In this document: one piece after another, positions 46,481 to 56,953 of the stretch
How positions within the stretch are numbered: the stretch's first letter is position 1
Layout: each line of letters opens with the position of its first letter
Source: Corythucha ciliata
Lineage: Eukaryota; Arthropoda; Insecta; Hemiptera; Tingidae
Assembly (NCBI GenBank): GCA_038030265.1
Contig: CM075940.1
Span: 124,001-188,000, forward strand
DNA: 64,000 bases
Direction of reading: 5' to 3'
The notes under the pieces: generated by a model
Databases searched by the model: none
What the model saw: the letters and a program-made list of their open reading frames with translations, nothing else
Told to the model about the DNA's origin: nothing
Translations under genes and position numbers: made by a program

Positions 46481-47246
46481 TACATGGTCAAAGTCAGTCC
46501 TACTCGACGTGTCCCCCCTACTATTGGATAGCTGTGGAAGATGTAAACCCGAGGGTCCCGGTTCAGCGTAATCCGCTTCACCCGGCCCTGCAATGGTGAG
46601 TGAATTGGACCCCCCCCCCCCGCGCTCACAGACGTCTTTTTAGACGTTGAGCGCTTCTGCTTTGGCAAGGGACTGCAAGAAGGAGTCTTAAATTCGACAC
46701 TCACCTTTGACGCAGAGTTTACCTCTTTCACTTGAGTTCCGCTCTTCCGACCCCCCTCCTCCTGGGGCCTCTGGCTGCAACGGGTCGCTGTCGAATTATC
46801 GCCGCTTCGTTCGCGAACCCGTTTGGACCGTCTAGGCCCATCGTCCTGTAGTGACGGTGCCGCTGTAATAAAAATTAGAAATATTAAGATTTTATTTTAT
46901 TTTTTGTGGCATGGTATAATTCAACAGGAAAACTTACCGTGTGTTGAAGCGCTAGAGGCTGTTTCGCAAACCGACGGAACTGCAATTTTACATGAAAATA
47001 TGGTATTTTACTTATGCATCAATTGAATCGAAATAAAAATAAATTTTCGTCATTTACCTGTAAAATCGGCTGCGGCCATTTCCACGTCGGACTCCTCGTT
47101 GACCGCAGGCGCTGCCAAAGCAAATAATTATTAGGAGGATGGTGGGTTTTTCAATTCAGTGATCCAGAATGGTTTTTACCTTCGGGCACTTGAGAAGTTT
47201 GGCTCTTCTTGGCCCTGTTGAAGTTCATGGTCTTCTTTTTCGGCAT
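46480..47246 (-). pseudogene. Helitron N-terminal exons with introns
   Basis: On the minus strand, exon 1 is 47246-47180 (MPKKKTMNFNRAKKSQ, lysine-rich, NLS-like) with donor GTAAAA. Exon 2 is 47112-47059, bounded by GGCAG and GTAAATG. Exon 3 starts at 46862 after TTACAG and encodes RRSKRVRERS and KQKRSTSKKT before a twelve-C run (plus-strand 46610-46621) breaks the frame. All junction phases agree. I infer these are 5' exons of the Rep/helicase gene; no transcript evidence is available. Confidence 0.55.
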
Positions 47247-49325
47247 TTCAGCTGAGAGGTTGAAAAATAAATGGAATGAAATGAGATTCTCACGCAGTGG
47301 AAATTCATTGGCGAGTAAAAGAGGGGGGGAGAGAAATGGAGAGTATAGTGTAATTTAAATAACTTAATAATAATTGAAATTGTTTTTTTTCCTGGGCATT
47401 CCAAAGAACATGGGAGTAGAACAATGTCTTCGTGCGGACAACTTCCTGAATTTAAGTCGTTCACACAGGGTGACTGGTAACTTGGTTGAACAAAATGAGA
47501 AGGGTGATGTTGTACCCAAAATGCAACAAAAATAATGTCTTATGATGAATTTTGATTTGCAGTGAAAATCCGCGTAATCATGGAAAAATTGATCCCCTCG
47601 ACTATGAATGGAAATAGGCCAGGGCCCAGATACATAGGCCATTTTTGCCCTAGCATTCTGTGGGAAGAAAACAAAGAAAAACAATTTCTGTGGGAAGTTG
47701 TGGAAATAGCCTAGAAATGGTGTAAACAACTTTGTTAGGGGGGGGGGGGCTCCTTATTTTTACAATCTTTTTAGGTTTTCGCCAGATTAGTAAAACGCCT
47801 TTTTTTTCGGCGTCATTTCTACTTTCCCAAGGTGTAAACCGAAAAATGTATGCCTACCCCCAAACGTTTTTAAACAATTTTCAACGATACTGGTAGTTTT
47901 TAAAGTGCGAAAAAATCCTAGAGCACTATTTACCATCCTTTTGCCACCTAGAAATATCATTGGGGGTTGTCGAACGACCACTTAGGTAAAACGGCAAATT
48001 CACGTGCCATCACCCCCCCTCCCGCCGTCAAGGGGCATTTCAAAGGCATGTGACATGCACTGACAACAAAATCGCCCCTGAAAGTTTACCCGAAAAATCT
48101 TTTCACACCCTCGACCGAGTAACCCAGCTACGGAGTATCAACCACTAAAATCGGACCCAAGGTCATAGGCCATTTTTTATCTGGCATTATGTGGAAATAA
48201 TCATTCGTTTCATTTTGTTTAACCAAGTACCAGTCACCTTAGATAAGAGGGGGAAACGACAAAAGTTTGCCTAAAGTTGTGGAAAATGCCTAAAAATGAT
48301 GAAACCCTCTTTAGGAGGGTGGGGGATCCTTTTATTTTTAATTTTTTTTTTAGGTTTTCCCCAGATGAGTAAAACACCTGTTTTTCGACGTCATTTCCAC
48401 TTGCCCATGGTTCAAACTGAAGAATGTATGCCTATCCCAAGCTTTTTAAACAATTTTTAACGAATAAATGGTAATTTTCTAATCCTACATTACGAACTAA
48501 ATGAGAAAAAATTCTTCGAGTAATATTTACCACCGTTTTGCCACTTGGAAATATCATTAGGACTTTTTGAACGATGAAGTAGGTAAAATGGCAAATTTTC
48601 GTGCCATTCATTTCTCCCCCCCCCCCTCCCATCGGACATTTCAAAGGCAAAAATATATTTCGACTGCGGGATCCACCCTTCAACAATCATTGAGCCATGT
48701 GAGAAGCACTGAAAACAAAATCGCTTTTGAAAGTGTACCTGAAAAATACTTTCACACCTTCGACCGACCACATGTAACTCAGCTACGGATTATCATCCTC
48801 CAATAAATCACCCTCTATTATATATTTTTGTGTGACTCTCTTAGCACCATTGAATTGGGGAAAATTATAATATGGAGTCCCTTCAAGTACTCTCTAGGGA
48901 CCCTGATAGTTTCAACTTTCAACGCTGTAGGACGAACATAAATGAGAAAAGGATGTTTTATTTGCTTGCTTTCTGACTGCACCTTCACCCAGACCCGTGA
49001 AGGGCATTAAATAAATACTCGAAAAATCACATTTCCACTGAATAAAGCAGAAAAGACGGATTCCATAAGATTTCAACCGTGCTGACCAAGCGTGAGGACA
49101 TTTTTATTGCCAGGGGAAAAAAAGAGAGAGGAAAAAAAAAAAAAAAAAACCACACCTCGCCTCAATCCATTGCTAACACATGGAAAATATGAACTACCTA
49201 CAGTTTATATGAAAACCGAAAAGTTTTTGAAATAGCTAAGAAAAAAGGAACTGCATAAATCAGCTGATAGTGAGCGAGGCACAGGACAAATTGAAGCCTA
49301 CGCTAAAAGTAGGGGGACAATTAGT
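47247..49325. repeat. Degenerate tandem and inverted repeats, no gene
   Basis: Two copies of a unit of about 580 bases start near 47693 and 48271 (GTTGTGGAAA..GCCTA..AATG). They continue through matching phrases TTTGCCACTTGGAAATATCATT and TTTCAAAGGCA to about 48130 and 48790. A 30-base segment at 47468-47499 returns inverted at 48211-48240. Long G, C and A runs occur at 47734, 48615 and 49132. No coding is supported. The AATTAG at 49320-49325 is target duplication for the next element. Confidence 0.55.
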
Positions 49326-49524
49326 GACGTAAATTTCAGATTTATGACGTATGCTATGGGGGGGGGGGAGAGCGATGAGAGAGAGAGCTCGGAGGAGGGA
49401 GCTAGTGAGGAAGAGGCCACCGGGCGAGTCGGATGTAAGCGTTGTTCAATAAAATATAGCTAAAGGTGAAGACAACTGCCTTATTTTATTTTATTTGAAT
49501 ACCCTCGTTACACGGTTTACGACA
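49326..49524 (+). repeat. 5' LTR of the full-length gypsy element
   Basis: The LTR begins TGACGTAAATT and ends TTTACGACA. It contains two TGACGTA half-CRE words (49326 and 49345), a ten-G run, a GAGA-repeat patch and AATAAA at about 49448. The GAGA repeats resemble GAGA-factor sites. Confidence 0.9.
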
Positions 49525-49587
49525 AAATTCAGAAGTGGGGATACCGTGACAGTTACCGGAAGTATCCAGTTGAATTCGTTTTCTTTT

Positions 49588-49710
49588 GCCAAACGGGCGT
49601 TTTCGGTTTCTTTTCCTTGCCATTCGGGCGTTGTTTCGTTTTGCTTTGCCGATCGGGCGGTTTTCGTTGCCATACGGGCGGTTTTGGTTTTCGTTTTTCC
49701 ACACGGGCGG
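49588..49710 (+). promoter_or_regulatory. Five-copy CGGGCG array in gypsy leader
   Basis: CGGGCG occurs at 49594, 49625, 49654, 49675 and 49704. Each copy sits inside a degenerate unit of the form GCCA-nn-CGGGCG-KTTT, spaced 21-31 bases, between the 5' LTR and gag. Clustered protein-binding sites in this position are known from the Drosophila gypsy insulator. Here binding is only inferred. Confidence 0.6.
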
Positions 49711-50083
49711 ATTTTGTTAAATTTGGAGTCGAAGGACGGTGGACTTGCCACGTGCTCGGGATTGAACGTTACTTGTTGAAGGGACGTAAGTGCGAAGGGA
49801 GGTACCACCCATTTAACCCTTTACCGAAAGGCGTTTGAGAGGGCTCACGCGTAACGGTTTCGCGGGTTTTGTGTTGTGGAATTGGCTACACTGCATTTGA
49901 GAGGGCTCGTGCGGTGCGTCAACGAACTGTTTAACGGAACGACGGGAGGTTCTGATACTGTGTACCAGCTGTATGATATCGCTATCAGAGGTAAACGAAC
50001 TGACTTGATAAGTGAGAACGGAGGATTTTTGTTGTTGTGGATCAGTTGGGTTGTTATTTTTATTTTTCGTGAACATTTTGAAA

Positions 50084-53000
50084 ATGATTTCGGCGGAATT
50101 AGTTGCGGAGCTCGTGAGACAAAACGCGGTCCTCATTGAACAGATGAGAGGACACTCAAGTGGAACTGAGGCATCGAGGGCTTCAGTAATGTTAATGCCA
50201 GACTTGAAAGTTCGTGAATTTACTGGACGAGAACCAGGACATGTGGCGGTACAATGGCTAGACTCATTGAAAAACATGGCTAAACTCCATGGATGGACCG
50301 ACGAGATGAAGTTGGAGTTGGCGCGTTCGAAGATGACGGGGTCTTCGCAGTATTGGATCGCGGGTCGAGAGTTTAGTGACTTCACGGATTTCGAGACGCA
50401 GTTTACCGACATGTACACGGGTGTGGTGGATCCGGCGGTGATGTGGAAGGAGGTGTTATCGCGAGTACAACAAAAAGGAGAAACCGTCGAGGACTACCTT
50501 CAAGCAAAATTGTATTATTGTCGACGGCTGAAGTTATCCATTGAGCAAACTCAACAACTTGTTGCCGAAGGTCTTTGGAGCCGTGACCTTGCTTTCCGTT
50601 TGGCAGGTTTAACACCAACGGATGAAGCTGATTTGAGGGAGGCGGTATCCAGGTTTGAGATTCTGGATCGGAGCAGAGTACAGCGAATCGGTGCACGGGT
50701 GTCAACGACCATGGCACCGAAAGAGCGCCGACCCGACAGAATGGACAAGAGGGTGTCTGCGGTTGTGAGGACGAGAGAGGGAGGAAATGATAAGGAGGGA
50801 GCATCAACAACGACAGCATCGACGGAAGCGCGCTGTTACCGATGCCAAAAGATTGGCCACGTAATCCGGGATTGCCCTATGCCCAAGGTAGTACAGTGCT
50901 TTAAATGTGGTAAAAATGGACATATCGCTAGGGCCTGCCCAAGTGTTGCTGGAGTGGGGTGTGTCGAAGATAACATCATTGCCGACGGTGCCAACCCTTA
51001 CATGAAGATAGTAAAACTACATGGGAAAGAAGCAAGAGGATTAGTCGATACCGGCTCAGCGGTTGTAACAATAAAAGCAAGTGTGGCGATTCGGCTTGGA
51101 CTACAACCTCTACCCAGCGAGAAGGAATTCGTGGCATTCGGAGGCACTCAAGTGAGTGCGGTCGGAAGAGTTCGCGAGGCGCTTGAAATCGATGGAGTGT
51201 GCGCAGCGGTTGACTGCTACATAGTGGCCGATTATGTTCAGCAGCCAGATATACTCATAGGGAGAAGCTGGACCGATCAGCCGAACGTAGCTTATGCGAA
51301 GAAGGGAAATACGCTGATATTCTTCGAGAACAACTTGGAGACGACAACACCAACCACACGTAAGGAGGGTGAGTGTTCTGTAAATTTGATTTGTTTCGCA
51401 GAAGCAAAAACCGATCGAGACCCGATAACGGTGGAAATGGTTCGCTACGGACCAAGTTTGACAGAACCACAAAAAGAAGAATTGGTGGAGTTGCTAAACC
51501 GGCATCGTTCCGCTGTGGCGCTTACGCAAGGCGAACTTGGTTGCACCGACGTGATTACAGCGCAGATTCAAGAGGTACCAAACAGTCGCCCAGGTGCAAG
51601 TAAGCCCTATCGAACTAGTGCTAAGGAAAGACAAATAATTAACCAAATTGTTGAAGAGTGGAAGAGGGATGGTTTGGTGAGAGAAACTTCGTCACCATAT
51701 GCATCCCCTGTACTTTTGGTTGATAAAGCCAACGGACAAAAACGTTTAGTTGTTGATTTTAGAATGCTTAACGCCCAAACCGTTCGAGAACCTTATCCGT
51801 TGCCGATCGTAGACGATATTTTAGAAAAACTATCCGGTGCGAAAATCTTTGCTGTTTTAGACCTGGCGCAGGGCTACCTCCAGGTGCCGTTAGCAGAAGA
51901 GGCGCGCCCCAAAACTGCTTTTATTACTCCAGATGGTCGTGGAGAATTTACGCGTCTAATCTTTGGTTTGGTGAACGGACCACCAATCTTCCAAAAACTC
52001 ATGAACGTTGTGTTAGGACCATTAAGGAATACAGTAGTGTTTTCGTATCTTGATGATTTATTGATCCCGGCGGTGAATTTTAATGAACTCCTTGCGCGAA
52101 TCGATCTGGTGTTGCAAGCCTTGGAGAAGGCCAAACTTACCATTAATCTAAAGAAATGCATTTTCGGGAGTCGTGAAGTGGAGTACGTGGGGTTCAGACT
52201 AAGCGACGGAACTGTGGAGCCAGGAAGGCGTAAGGTTTACGCCATAAGCGAGTATATTGCCCCGAAAAGTGTCCGCGAAGTGAGACAGTTTCTAGGCCTC
52301 ACGGGTTATTTTCGCCGTTTTGTCAAGGGGTACGCCGCGATCGCCGAACCAATGACGCGGTTATTGAAGGGGAAGGGAGAGTTCACGTGGGGAAGCGAGC
52401 AGGAGGATGCGTTCCAAAATCTTAAGTCAATTTTGTGTTCCGAGCCCGTGTTACAGGTATACAAGCCCGGAGCAAGAACGGAGGTGCACACGGATGCCTC
52501 GTCAATGGGACTCGCGGGAATGCTGTTGCAAGAGGCTGAAGATGGTGCGTTGCACCCGGTGTACTATGTCAGCAAGAAGCTTAACGAAGTGGAACGAAAT
52601 TACCATTCCTCAAAACTTGAGTTAATGGCAATCGTGTGGACCCTGGGGCGGCTTCGTCAGTTTCTTGTGGGGGAAACTTTTACCCTCTTTACCGACTGCC
52701 AAGCCTTAATATATTTACAGCTGAATAGAACGAAGAACCCGCAATTGGCTCGATGGAGTCAGTTACTGGCTGAGTTTAACGTTACCATCAGACACCGAGG
52801 AGGCGATAAAATGATGCACGTGGATTCGTTGAGTCGACACCCGGTGGAGGACGCCTCAGATGTGCTCGACGAAGTTGACCGTAATGAGGTAATGTCCATA
52901 TTGACTTTGGAAGAGGAAGTTCTGTCATTCCAGGTGCAAGATGAGGCGCTCAGACAAAAAGTTAGTATCCTGAAAATGGAACCGGGAGAAAGAACGCCGC

Positions 53001-53863
53001 ATGAGAGAAACGCTGTACAGGATTACGAGCTGGAAAAAGGCATATTGTTTAAAAGAAGCGGAGAGCGAAGGCTGTTCGTCGTGCCTACAGTGTGGCGAAA
53101 GGGGATCCTTTTGCGTTTCCACGACTCAGCAGGACATGGAGGGGTGGAGGGAACGGTGAGAAAAATTTTAAATCATTACTGGTTCCCCAGACTCAAAAGA
53201 TATGTGCGTCAACACATTCGACAATGTATGACGTGTGTTCTCAACAAACCGAGGGCAGGAAAACAACCAGGCATGCTAAACCCAATACCTGCAGGATCAA
53301 GACCGTTTGAAGTCGTACATGCCGACTTCGTGGGTCCTTTTGTGGAGAGTGAAAAAGGATTTCGATATGTGTTGGTAACTATTGACAATTTAACAAGATT
53401 TGTACGCCTGTTTCCGGTAGTCAACGTGACGGCAGCAGAGGCTATCAGATGTTTACGAGAATTGTACGCCTTACACGGAGTGCCCAAGAGGTTGATAACT
53501 GATCGCGGAAGTGCGTTCACGAGCAGAGAGTTTGACGAGTTCTGCCAGAGCTCAGGAGTGGAACATACTCTGAATTGCACAGCGAGACCGATGGCAAATG
53601 GGATGGTCGAGAGGGTTAACAGGAATTTCGTACCGATGTTGATGGCTCGATTAGACGGCCCCGACGACGGAAGATGGGATGAGTATCTCCTTGAAATTAC
53701 TCAGAACTTAAACGATACTGTAAATAGGAGTACGAACTTCGCACCGTTTGAGCTTCTATACGGATATGAGTCAAGAGCGAGGGACCCTGATCTGCGAGTA
53801 CTTACCGATCGAGATGGCGACGAGGAATACCGATCACCAACATGGCTGAGAGACTATGAATGA
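50084..53863 (+). CDS. Gypsy gag-pol polyprotein, uninterrupted
   Basis: ATG at 50084 gives 1259 residues with no stop. Domains (approximate residues): capsid-like gag 30-190; two CCHC knuckles near 250-285 (CYRCQKIGHVIRDC, CFKCGKNGHIARAC); protease with VDTGSAVVT near 322; RT with FSYLDDLLIP near 654; RNase H with HTDASSMGLAG near 802 and LFTDCQALIYL; integrase zinc region near 1012-1060 (HDSAGHGG...CMTC); catalytic triad in HADFVGPF, ITDRGSAFTS and NGMVERVNR, with 35 residues between the last Asp and Glu. All expected catalytic residues are seen. Gag and pol share one frame, so no frameshift is needed. No envelope gene follows. Confidence 0.95.
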   Translation: MISAELVAELVRQNAVLIEQMRGHSSGTEASRASVMLMPDLKVREFTGREPGHVAVQWLDSLKNMAKLHGWTDEMKLELARSKMTGSSQYWIAGREFSDFTDFETQFTDMYTGVVDPAVMWKEVLSRVQQKGETVEDYLQAKLYYCRRLKLSIEQTQQLVAEGLWSRDLAFRLAGLTPTDEADLREAVSRFEILDRSRVQRIGARVSTTMAPKERRPDRMDKRVSAVVRTREGGNDKEGASTTTASTEARCYRCQKIGHVIRDCPMPKVVQCFKCGKNGHIARACPSVAGVGCVEDNIIADGANPYMKIVKLHGKEARGLVDTGSAVVTIKASVAIRLGLQPLPSEKEFVAFGGTQVSAVGRVREALEIDGVCAAVDCYIVADYVQQPDILIGRSWTDQPNVAYAKKGNTLIFFENNLETTTPTTRKEGECSVNLICFAEAKTDRDPITVEMVRYGPSLTEPQKEELVELLNRHRSAVALTQGELGCTDVITAQIQEVPNSRPGASKPYRTSAKERQIINQIVEEWKRDGLVRETSSPYASPVLLVDKANGQKRLVVDFRMLNAQTVREPYPLPIVDDILEKLSGAKIFAVLDLAQGYLQVPLAEEARPKTAFITPDGRGEFTRLIFGLVNGPPIFQKLMNVVLGPLRNTVVFSYLDDLLIPAVNFNELLARIDLVLQALEKAKLTINLKKCIFGSREVEYVGFRLSDGTVEPGRRKVYAISEYIAPKSVREVRQFLGLTGYFRRFVKGYAAIAEPMTRLLKGKGEFTWGSEQEDAFQNLKSILCSEPVLQVYKPGARTEVHTDASSMGLAGMLLQEAEDGALHPVYYVSKKLNEVERNYHSSKLELMAIVWTLGRLRQFLVGETFTLFTDCQALIYLQLNRTKNPQLARWSQLLAEFNVTIRHRGGDKMMHVDSLSRHPVEDASDVLDEVDRNEVMSILTLEEEVLSFQVQDEALRQKVSILKMEPGERTPHERNAVQDYELEKGILFKRSGERRLFVVPTVWRKGILLRFHDSAGHGGVEGTVRKILNHYWFPRLKRYVRQHIRQCMTCVLNKPRAGKQPGMLNPIPAGSRPFEVVHADFVGPFVESEKGFRYVLVTIDNLTRFVRLFPVVNVTAAEAIRCLRELYALHGVPKRLITDRGSAFTSREFDEFCQSSGVEHTLNCTARPMANGMVERVNRNFVPMLMARLDGPDDGRWDEYLLEITQNLNDTVNRSTNFAPFELLYGYESRARDPDLRVLTDRDGDEEYRSPTWLRDYE

Positions 53864-54250
53864 AAATAATGAGCTAAACTGGAATGGACTATTTTTGCAA
53901 AAGGGAGGGAATTTCGACTTACAAATTTTATACCAAAACCGATTTTGGTGGGTTGCTGATAATAGCGTTGGCGAATCCTGTAAAAACTATAATAATAAGA
54001 AAAGTTACTTAGAATTGGAGTAGATTAAGCAATATTAAAAAAAAATGTGACCAAGACAAATGTTGTTGAGAATAAGAAAAGACAATTAGACTTTAAGGAA
54101 GTTTGAACAATTCTAGATTTAGTTTTAAGACGGTGAATTTGAAGACTAGAGATTAAGGAAATCTTAAGAATTTTAAATTTTGAACTTAATAACTGATCAT
54201 TTTAATTGTATCTGTTAAATTGGGGTCAATTTCATCGCAGGATGGCCGAG

Positions 54251-54447
54251 TGACGTAAATTTCAGATTTATGACGTATGCTATGGGGGGGGGGGAGAGCG
54301 AAAAGAGAGAGAGCTCGGAGGAGAGAGCGAGTGAGGAAGAGGCCACCGGGCGAGTCGGATGTAAGCGTTGTTCAAGACAACGCAAAAAAGTAAGACAACT
54401 GCCTTATTTTATTTTATTTGAATACCCTCGTTACACGGTTTACGACA
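54251..54447 (+). repeat. 3' LTR of the full-length gypsy element
   Basis: This copy matches 49326-49524 apart from several substitutions and a variable patch (CAAGACAACGCAAAAAAGT against CAATAAAATATAGCTAAAGG). The AATAAA of the 5' copy is therefore changed here. It is followed by the AATTAG duplication. Confidence 0.9.
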
Positions 54448-56370
54448 AATTAGGTTGTTGCTTGTTCGATCTCCTTGTGCCGAAGGCTGGAAAAACAATC
54501 AAGAACGGCATCTTTTCATTCTTATTTTAAAAATGTGTCCAATATAAAGGGGAAATCCGCCGAAAAACACGGCGTGCAATTTATCCATCAACAAAAAGGA
54601 AGGCGTCCGCCGTTCCTTTTACAATCAGCCTTCCCCCGGCAGTACAATTTTTTTTTTTTTTTAGTACTGAGGACATTTTGTCAGTTCTAATCACAGATTC
54701 AAATTAATACAATAGCTTAAAAATGAGTACTTACCAATAAAAGTCCGAAGTAATCGTCACGAAGAAAATTAAAAAAAAATGAAACTTTGCACTGGTAGAC
54801 TGGTACAAACCGCAACGCACGCTTCCACGCTTGGAACGAAGTGAGGCGTCTTTCGGTGGGTGGAGAGGAGGCATAATTTGATATTTTTTTGTTTTTATTT
54901 GGATACCCCTTCCAACAGGAAACCCTTCTACATCAAAAGTATAAATTTACGCCAGTTTATTCGTTTACTATTGGCTTATTATTTCCCAATGATAAGTTTT
55001 TGTAATCGTATCGCAAAAAAAAATTGTTTGACCCCCCCTCAAAATTTGTAGTTTTACGTTTCAAAGTGCGTAGAATCCAAATCTGCAATAAAAAAAAAAT
55101 GTCCGTCCGCCGTCCGGGCCATATCTTGCCCTAGGATTGCTCGATAAAACTCGTTCTTTCGCACATAGACTCCATTTGGGGTCTAGTTGGTCCTAACATC
55201 TGATCAGTTTGATCAAATAACCTCCTTGGGTTTTATGGGCCAAAAGCGGGTCCAAAATGGGGATTTTCAAAGGATTTGGGGTCATAGGGGTGTGGGGTGT
55301 CGATTTTCATGTAATTTCAAGCCGGATTTGACTACAACCATGAATAATAAACCCACAGTCGAAATAATAAGGCATTGTTCGATAATTCGCAGCGTTTTTT
55401 TAATTGTGATCGTACTGCAAGACAATTGTCAATCCCTCCCCCGCCCTACCTTTTTCATTTTATGTATCAAGATGATGAGCATAATTAATAAAAATCTCAA
55501 ATAATAGTAATTTTAAAAAAACACTGACGGTGCGCTGTCGAAGGGTTTATTTCATTGAAGGATTATTCGGCAAATTTATGCCCGTATGCCAAATCGTTCC
55601 TCGAAATTTCCTCAAACTCAAAGCTCACTTACAAATTGGAAAAAACTATAAAATAACATGTAATTCTACAGTTTGTGAGGAATGACTCAGCATACGGGCC
55701 TTAGGCTTTACCAAGAGCTGTATGGTCTATGGTCGGAACCAAACACCGGAAAAGGGTCGAAGTATGGGTTAAAATACTTATGGAAATCACTATATTGACG
55801 ATTGGTGTAATTTATTATTACGGAGATGAGAGGTTGGACGCAGGTAGTTGAATTTCTTAATTGTATCCAAAGTTTACCGTTCTTGCATCCTCCCCCCTTC
55901 ATCTCAAGTCGGTGAAGAAAATTCGCAGTGTTAATATTTTATTTTTAGGGTATTGGCTTTTTTCTTTTTCTACTTTTTCGTTTTCTGAGCTTTCCCCTTC
56001 ATGTGCTGAAGGCATCGGTGGTTAAATTATTTCACACACCCAAATATGTCTGAACAATTCCGCGTACTTATATATATACTAAGCATTAATCGTTCATTCG
56101 AATTTGGTAAAACAAAATTAGTTTATTAATTGTAAACTGGGCGTCAATACGCGTTTGAACTTTAATATAAGATAAGAAAAAACAGCCATCAGCCGTCCCC
56201 TCAAGGGGAAGTTTCGCTTTAGTAAGTATATAAGATAAGATGCGAAGGAGCCTTCACTCTTTATATTTAGCAAAAACCAAATAATTTGTTGTGATCGTAC
56301 TTTGTTCGGACAATTCCCCCTCTTCACCATAATTTCCTTCTTCCTTTTCATCTCATCGTCATTCTGAGTC
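54448..56370. other. Gene-free stretch with one near-palindrome
   Basis: A 27-bp near-palindrome lies at 54594-54620 (AAAAGGAAGGCG...CGCCGTTCCTTTT, one extra base). The remainder is AT-rich with no supported coding. Poly-T and poly-A runs occur at 54645-54662 and 55014-55022. Pyrimidine-rich sequence at 56300-56350 leads into the candidate gene at 56371. Confidence 0.45.
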
Positions 56371-56953
56371 ATGGCGTCTAACGGTAATGGTGAGTACAGT
56401 TTTAGATGTTTCCTTTTTTTTTCAATAAGGCCCTAATTACACAAAAGGATTTTTGTAGTCAATCAAAAATCCCCGTTTTGTTATTGGGGTTGCTCGAGGT
56501 TTTATTCTGCGGTTGTAACAGTAATGTTATTTATTTTCATTAATAATTGTAGATCTCCCCAGAGCCAGCACGAGTGCGGGCGGCTCAAACAACGCGACAA
56601 CCAGTGCGGCAGGCACCGACAACGCCGCCCCTTCTACTTCCTCCAATGGCCAAAAAAGGAGGAGGCAAAGAAAAAAACAAAAAAAACAACAACAACAACA
56701 ACAAAATAAAAATGTGAGTGTTATTTTGCGCAATTTAGTTGAAACAATTAAAAAAAAAGGATCCCCCCACTATGTATTAGATGACGAAGCTGAAAAACAT
56801 AAGCAAAGAAGTACCAGCTGGGGCGATGGCATCCGCAGTTTTGTGAGTTTATAAAAATACAAAAAATAATGATAATAATGATAATGGTGATCATACTAAA
56901 TAACATTGTAATTTTGTCCACTACAGCACTGGCAAAAATATATTTATTTTTAA
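56371..56953 (+). CDS. Candidate small spliced gene, three exons
   Basis: Exon 1 is 56371-56389 (ATGGCGTCTAACGGTAATG), with intron 56390-56552 (GTGAGT to ATTGTAG). Exon 2 is 56553-56842, with intron 56843-56926 (GTGAGT to CACTACAG). Exon 3 is 56927-56953, ending in TAA. The joined frame is 111 residues: a Ser/Thr/Ala/Asn-rich start, a basic patch QKRRRQRKKQKK followed by six Gln from a CAA repeat, then NLVETIKKKGSPHYVLDDEA. Three in-phase junctions with consensus splice sites argue for a real gene. I recognise no family. It could be the 5' end of a longer transposon gene, as TE proteins often start with such basic disordered regions. Confidence 0.4.

Larger units (their letters stand above)
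39362..47246 (-). mobile_element. Helitron, interrupted by a LINE
   Basis: Minus-strand exons, the Rep/HUH endonuclease and the Pif1-like helicase run from 47246 down to about 39362, with a LINE at 39812-41966 splitting the helicase. The coding region is GC-rich and contrasts with neighbours. I could not prove the TC 5' end or the CTRR 3' end with its hairpin, so the borders are those of the recognisable coding region. Confidence 0.8.
49326..54447 (+). mobile_element. Full-length Ty3/gypsy element
   Basis: LTRs lie at 49326-49524 and 54251-54447, flanked by AATTAG at 49320-49325 and 54448-54453. The copies run TGACGTAAATTTCAG...CGGTTTACGACA and differ at roughly ten positions, clustered at a variable patch (49441-49480 against 54361-54392). 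One open gag-pol frame fills the body. The LTR difference shows it is older than the gypsy at 17244. A primer-binding site may lie in TTCAGAAGTGGGG just after the 5' LTR. Confidence 0.93.

Noticed and set aside
42142..46571. Plus-strand open frames across the Helitron
   Set aside because: They are antisense shadows of the GC-rich Rep/helicase gene.
46630..46700. Intron of about 33 bases in the Helitron exon
   Set aside because: GTGAGT and GCAG are present on the minus strand, but the interval is too short for splicing and the frame reads through.
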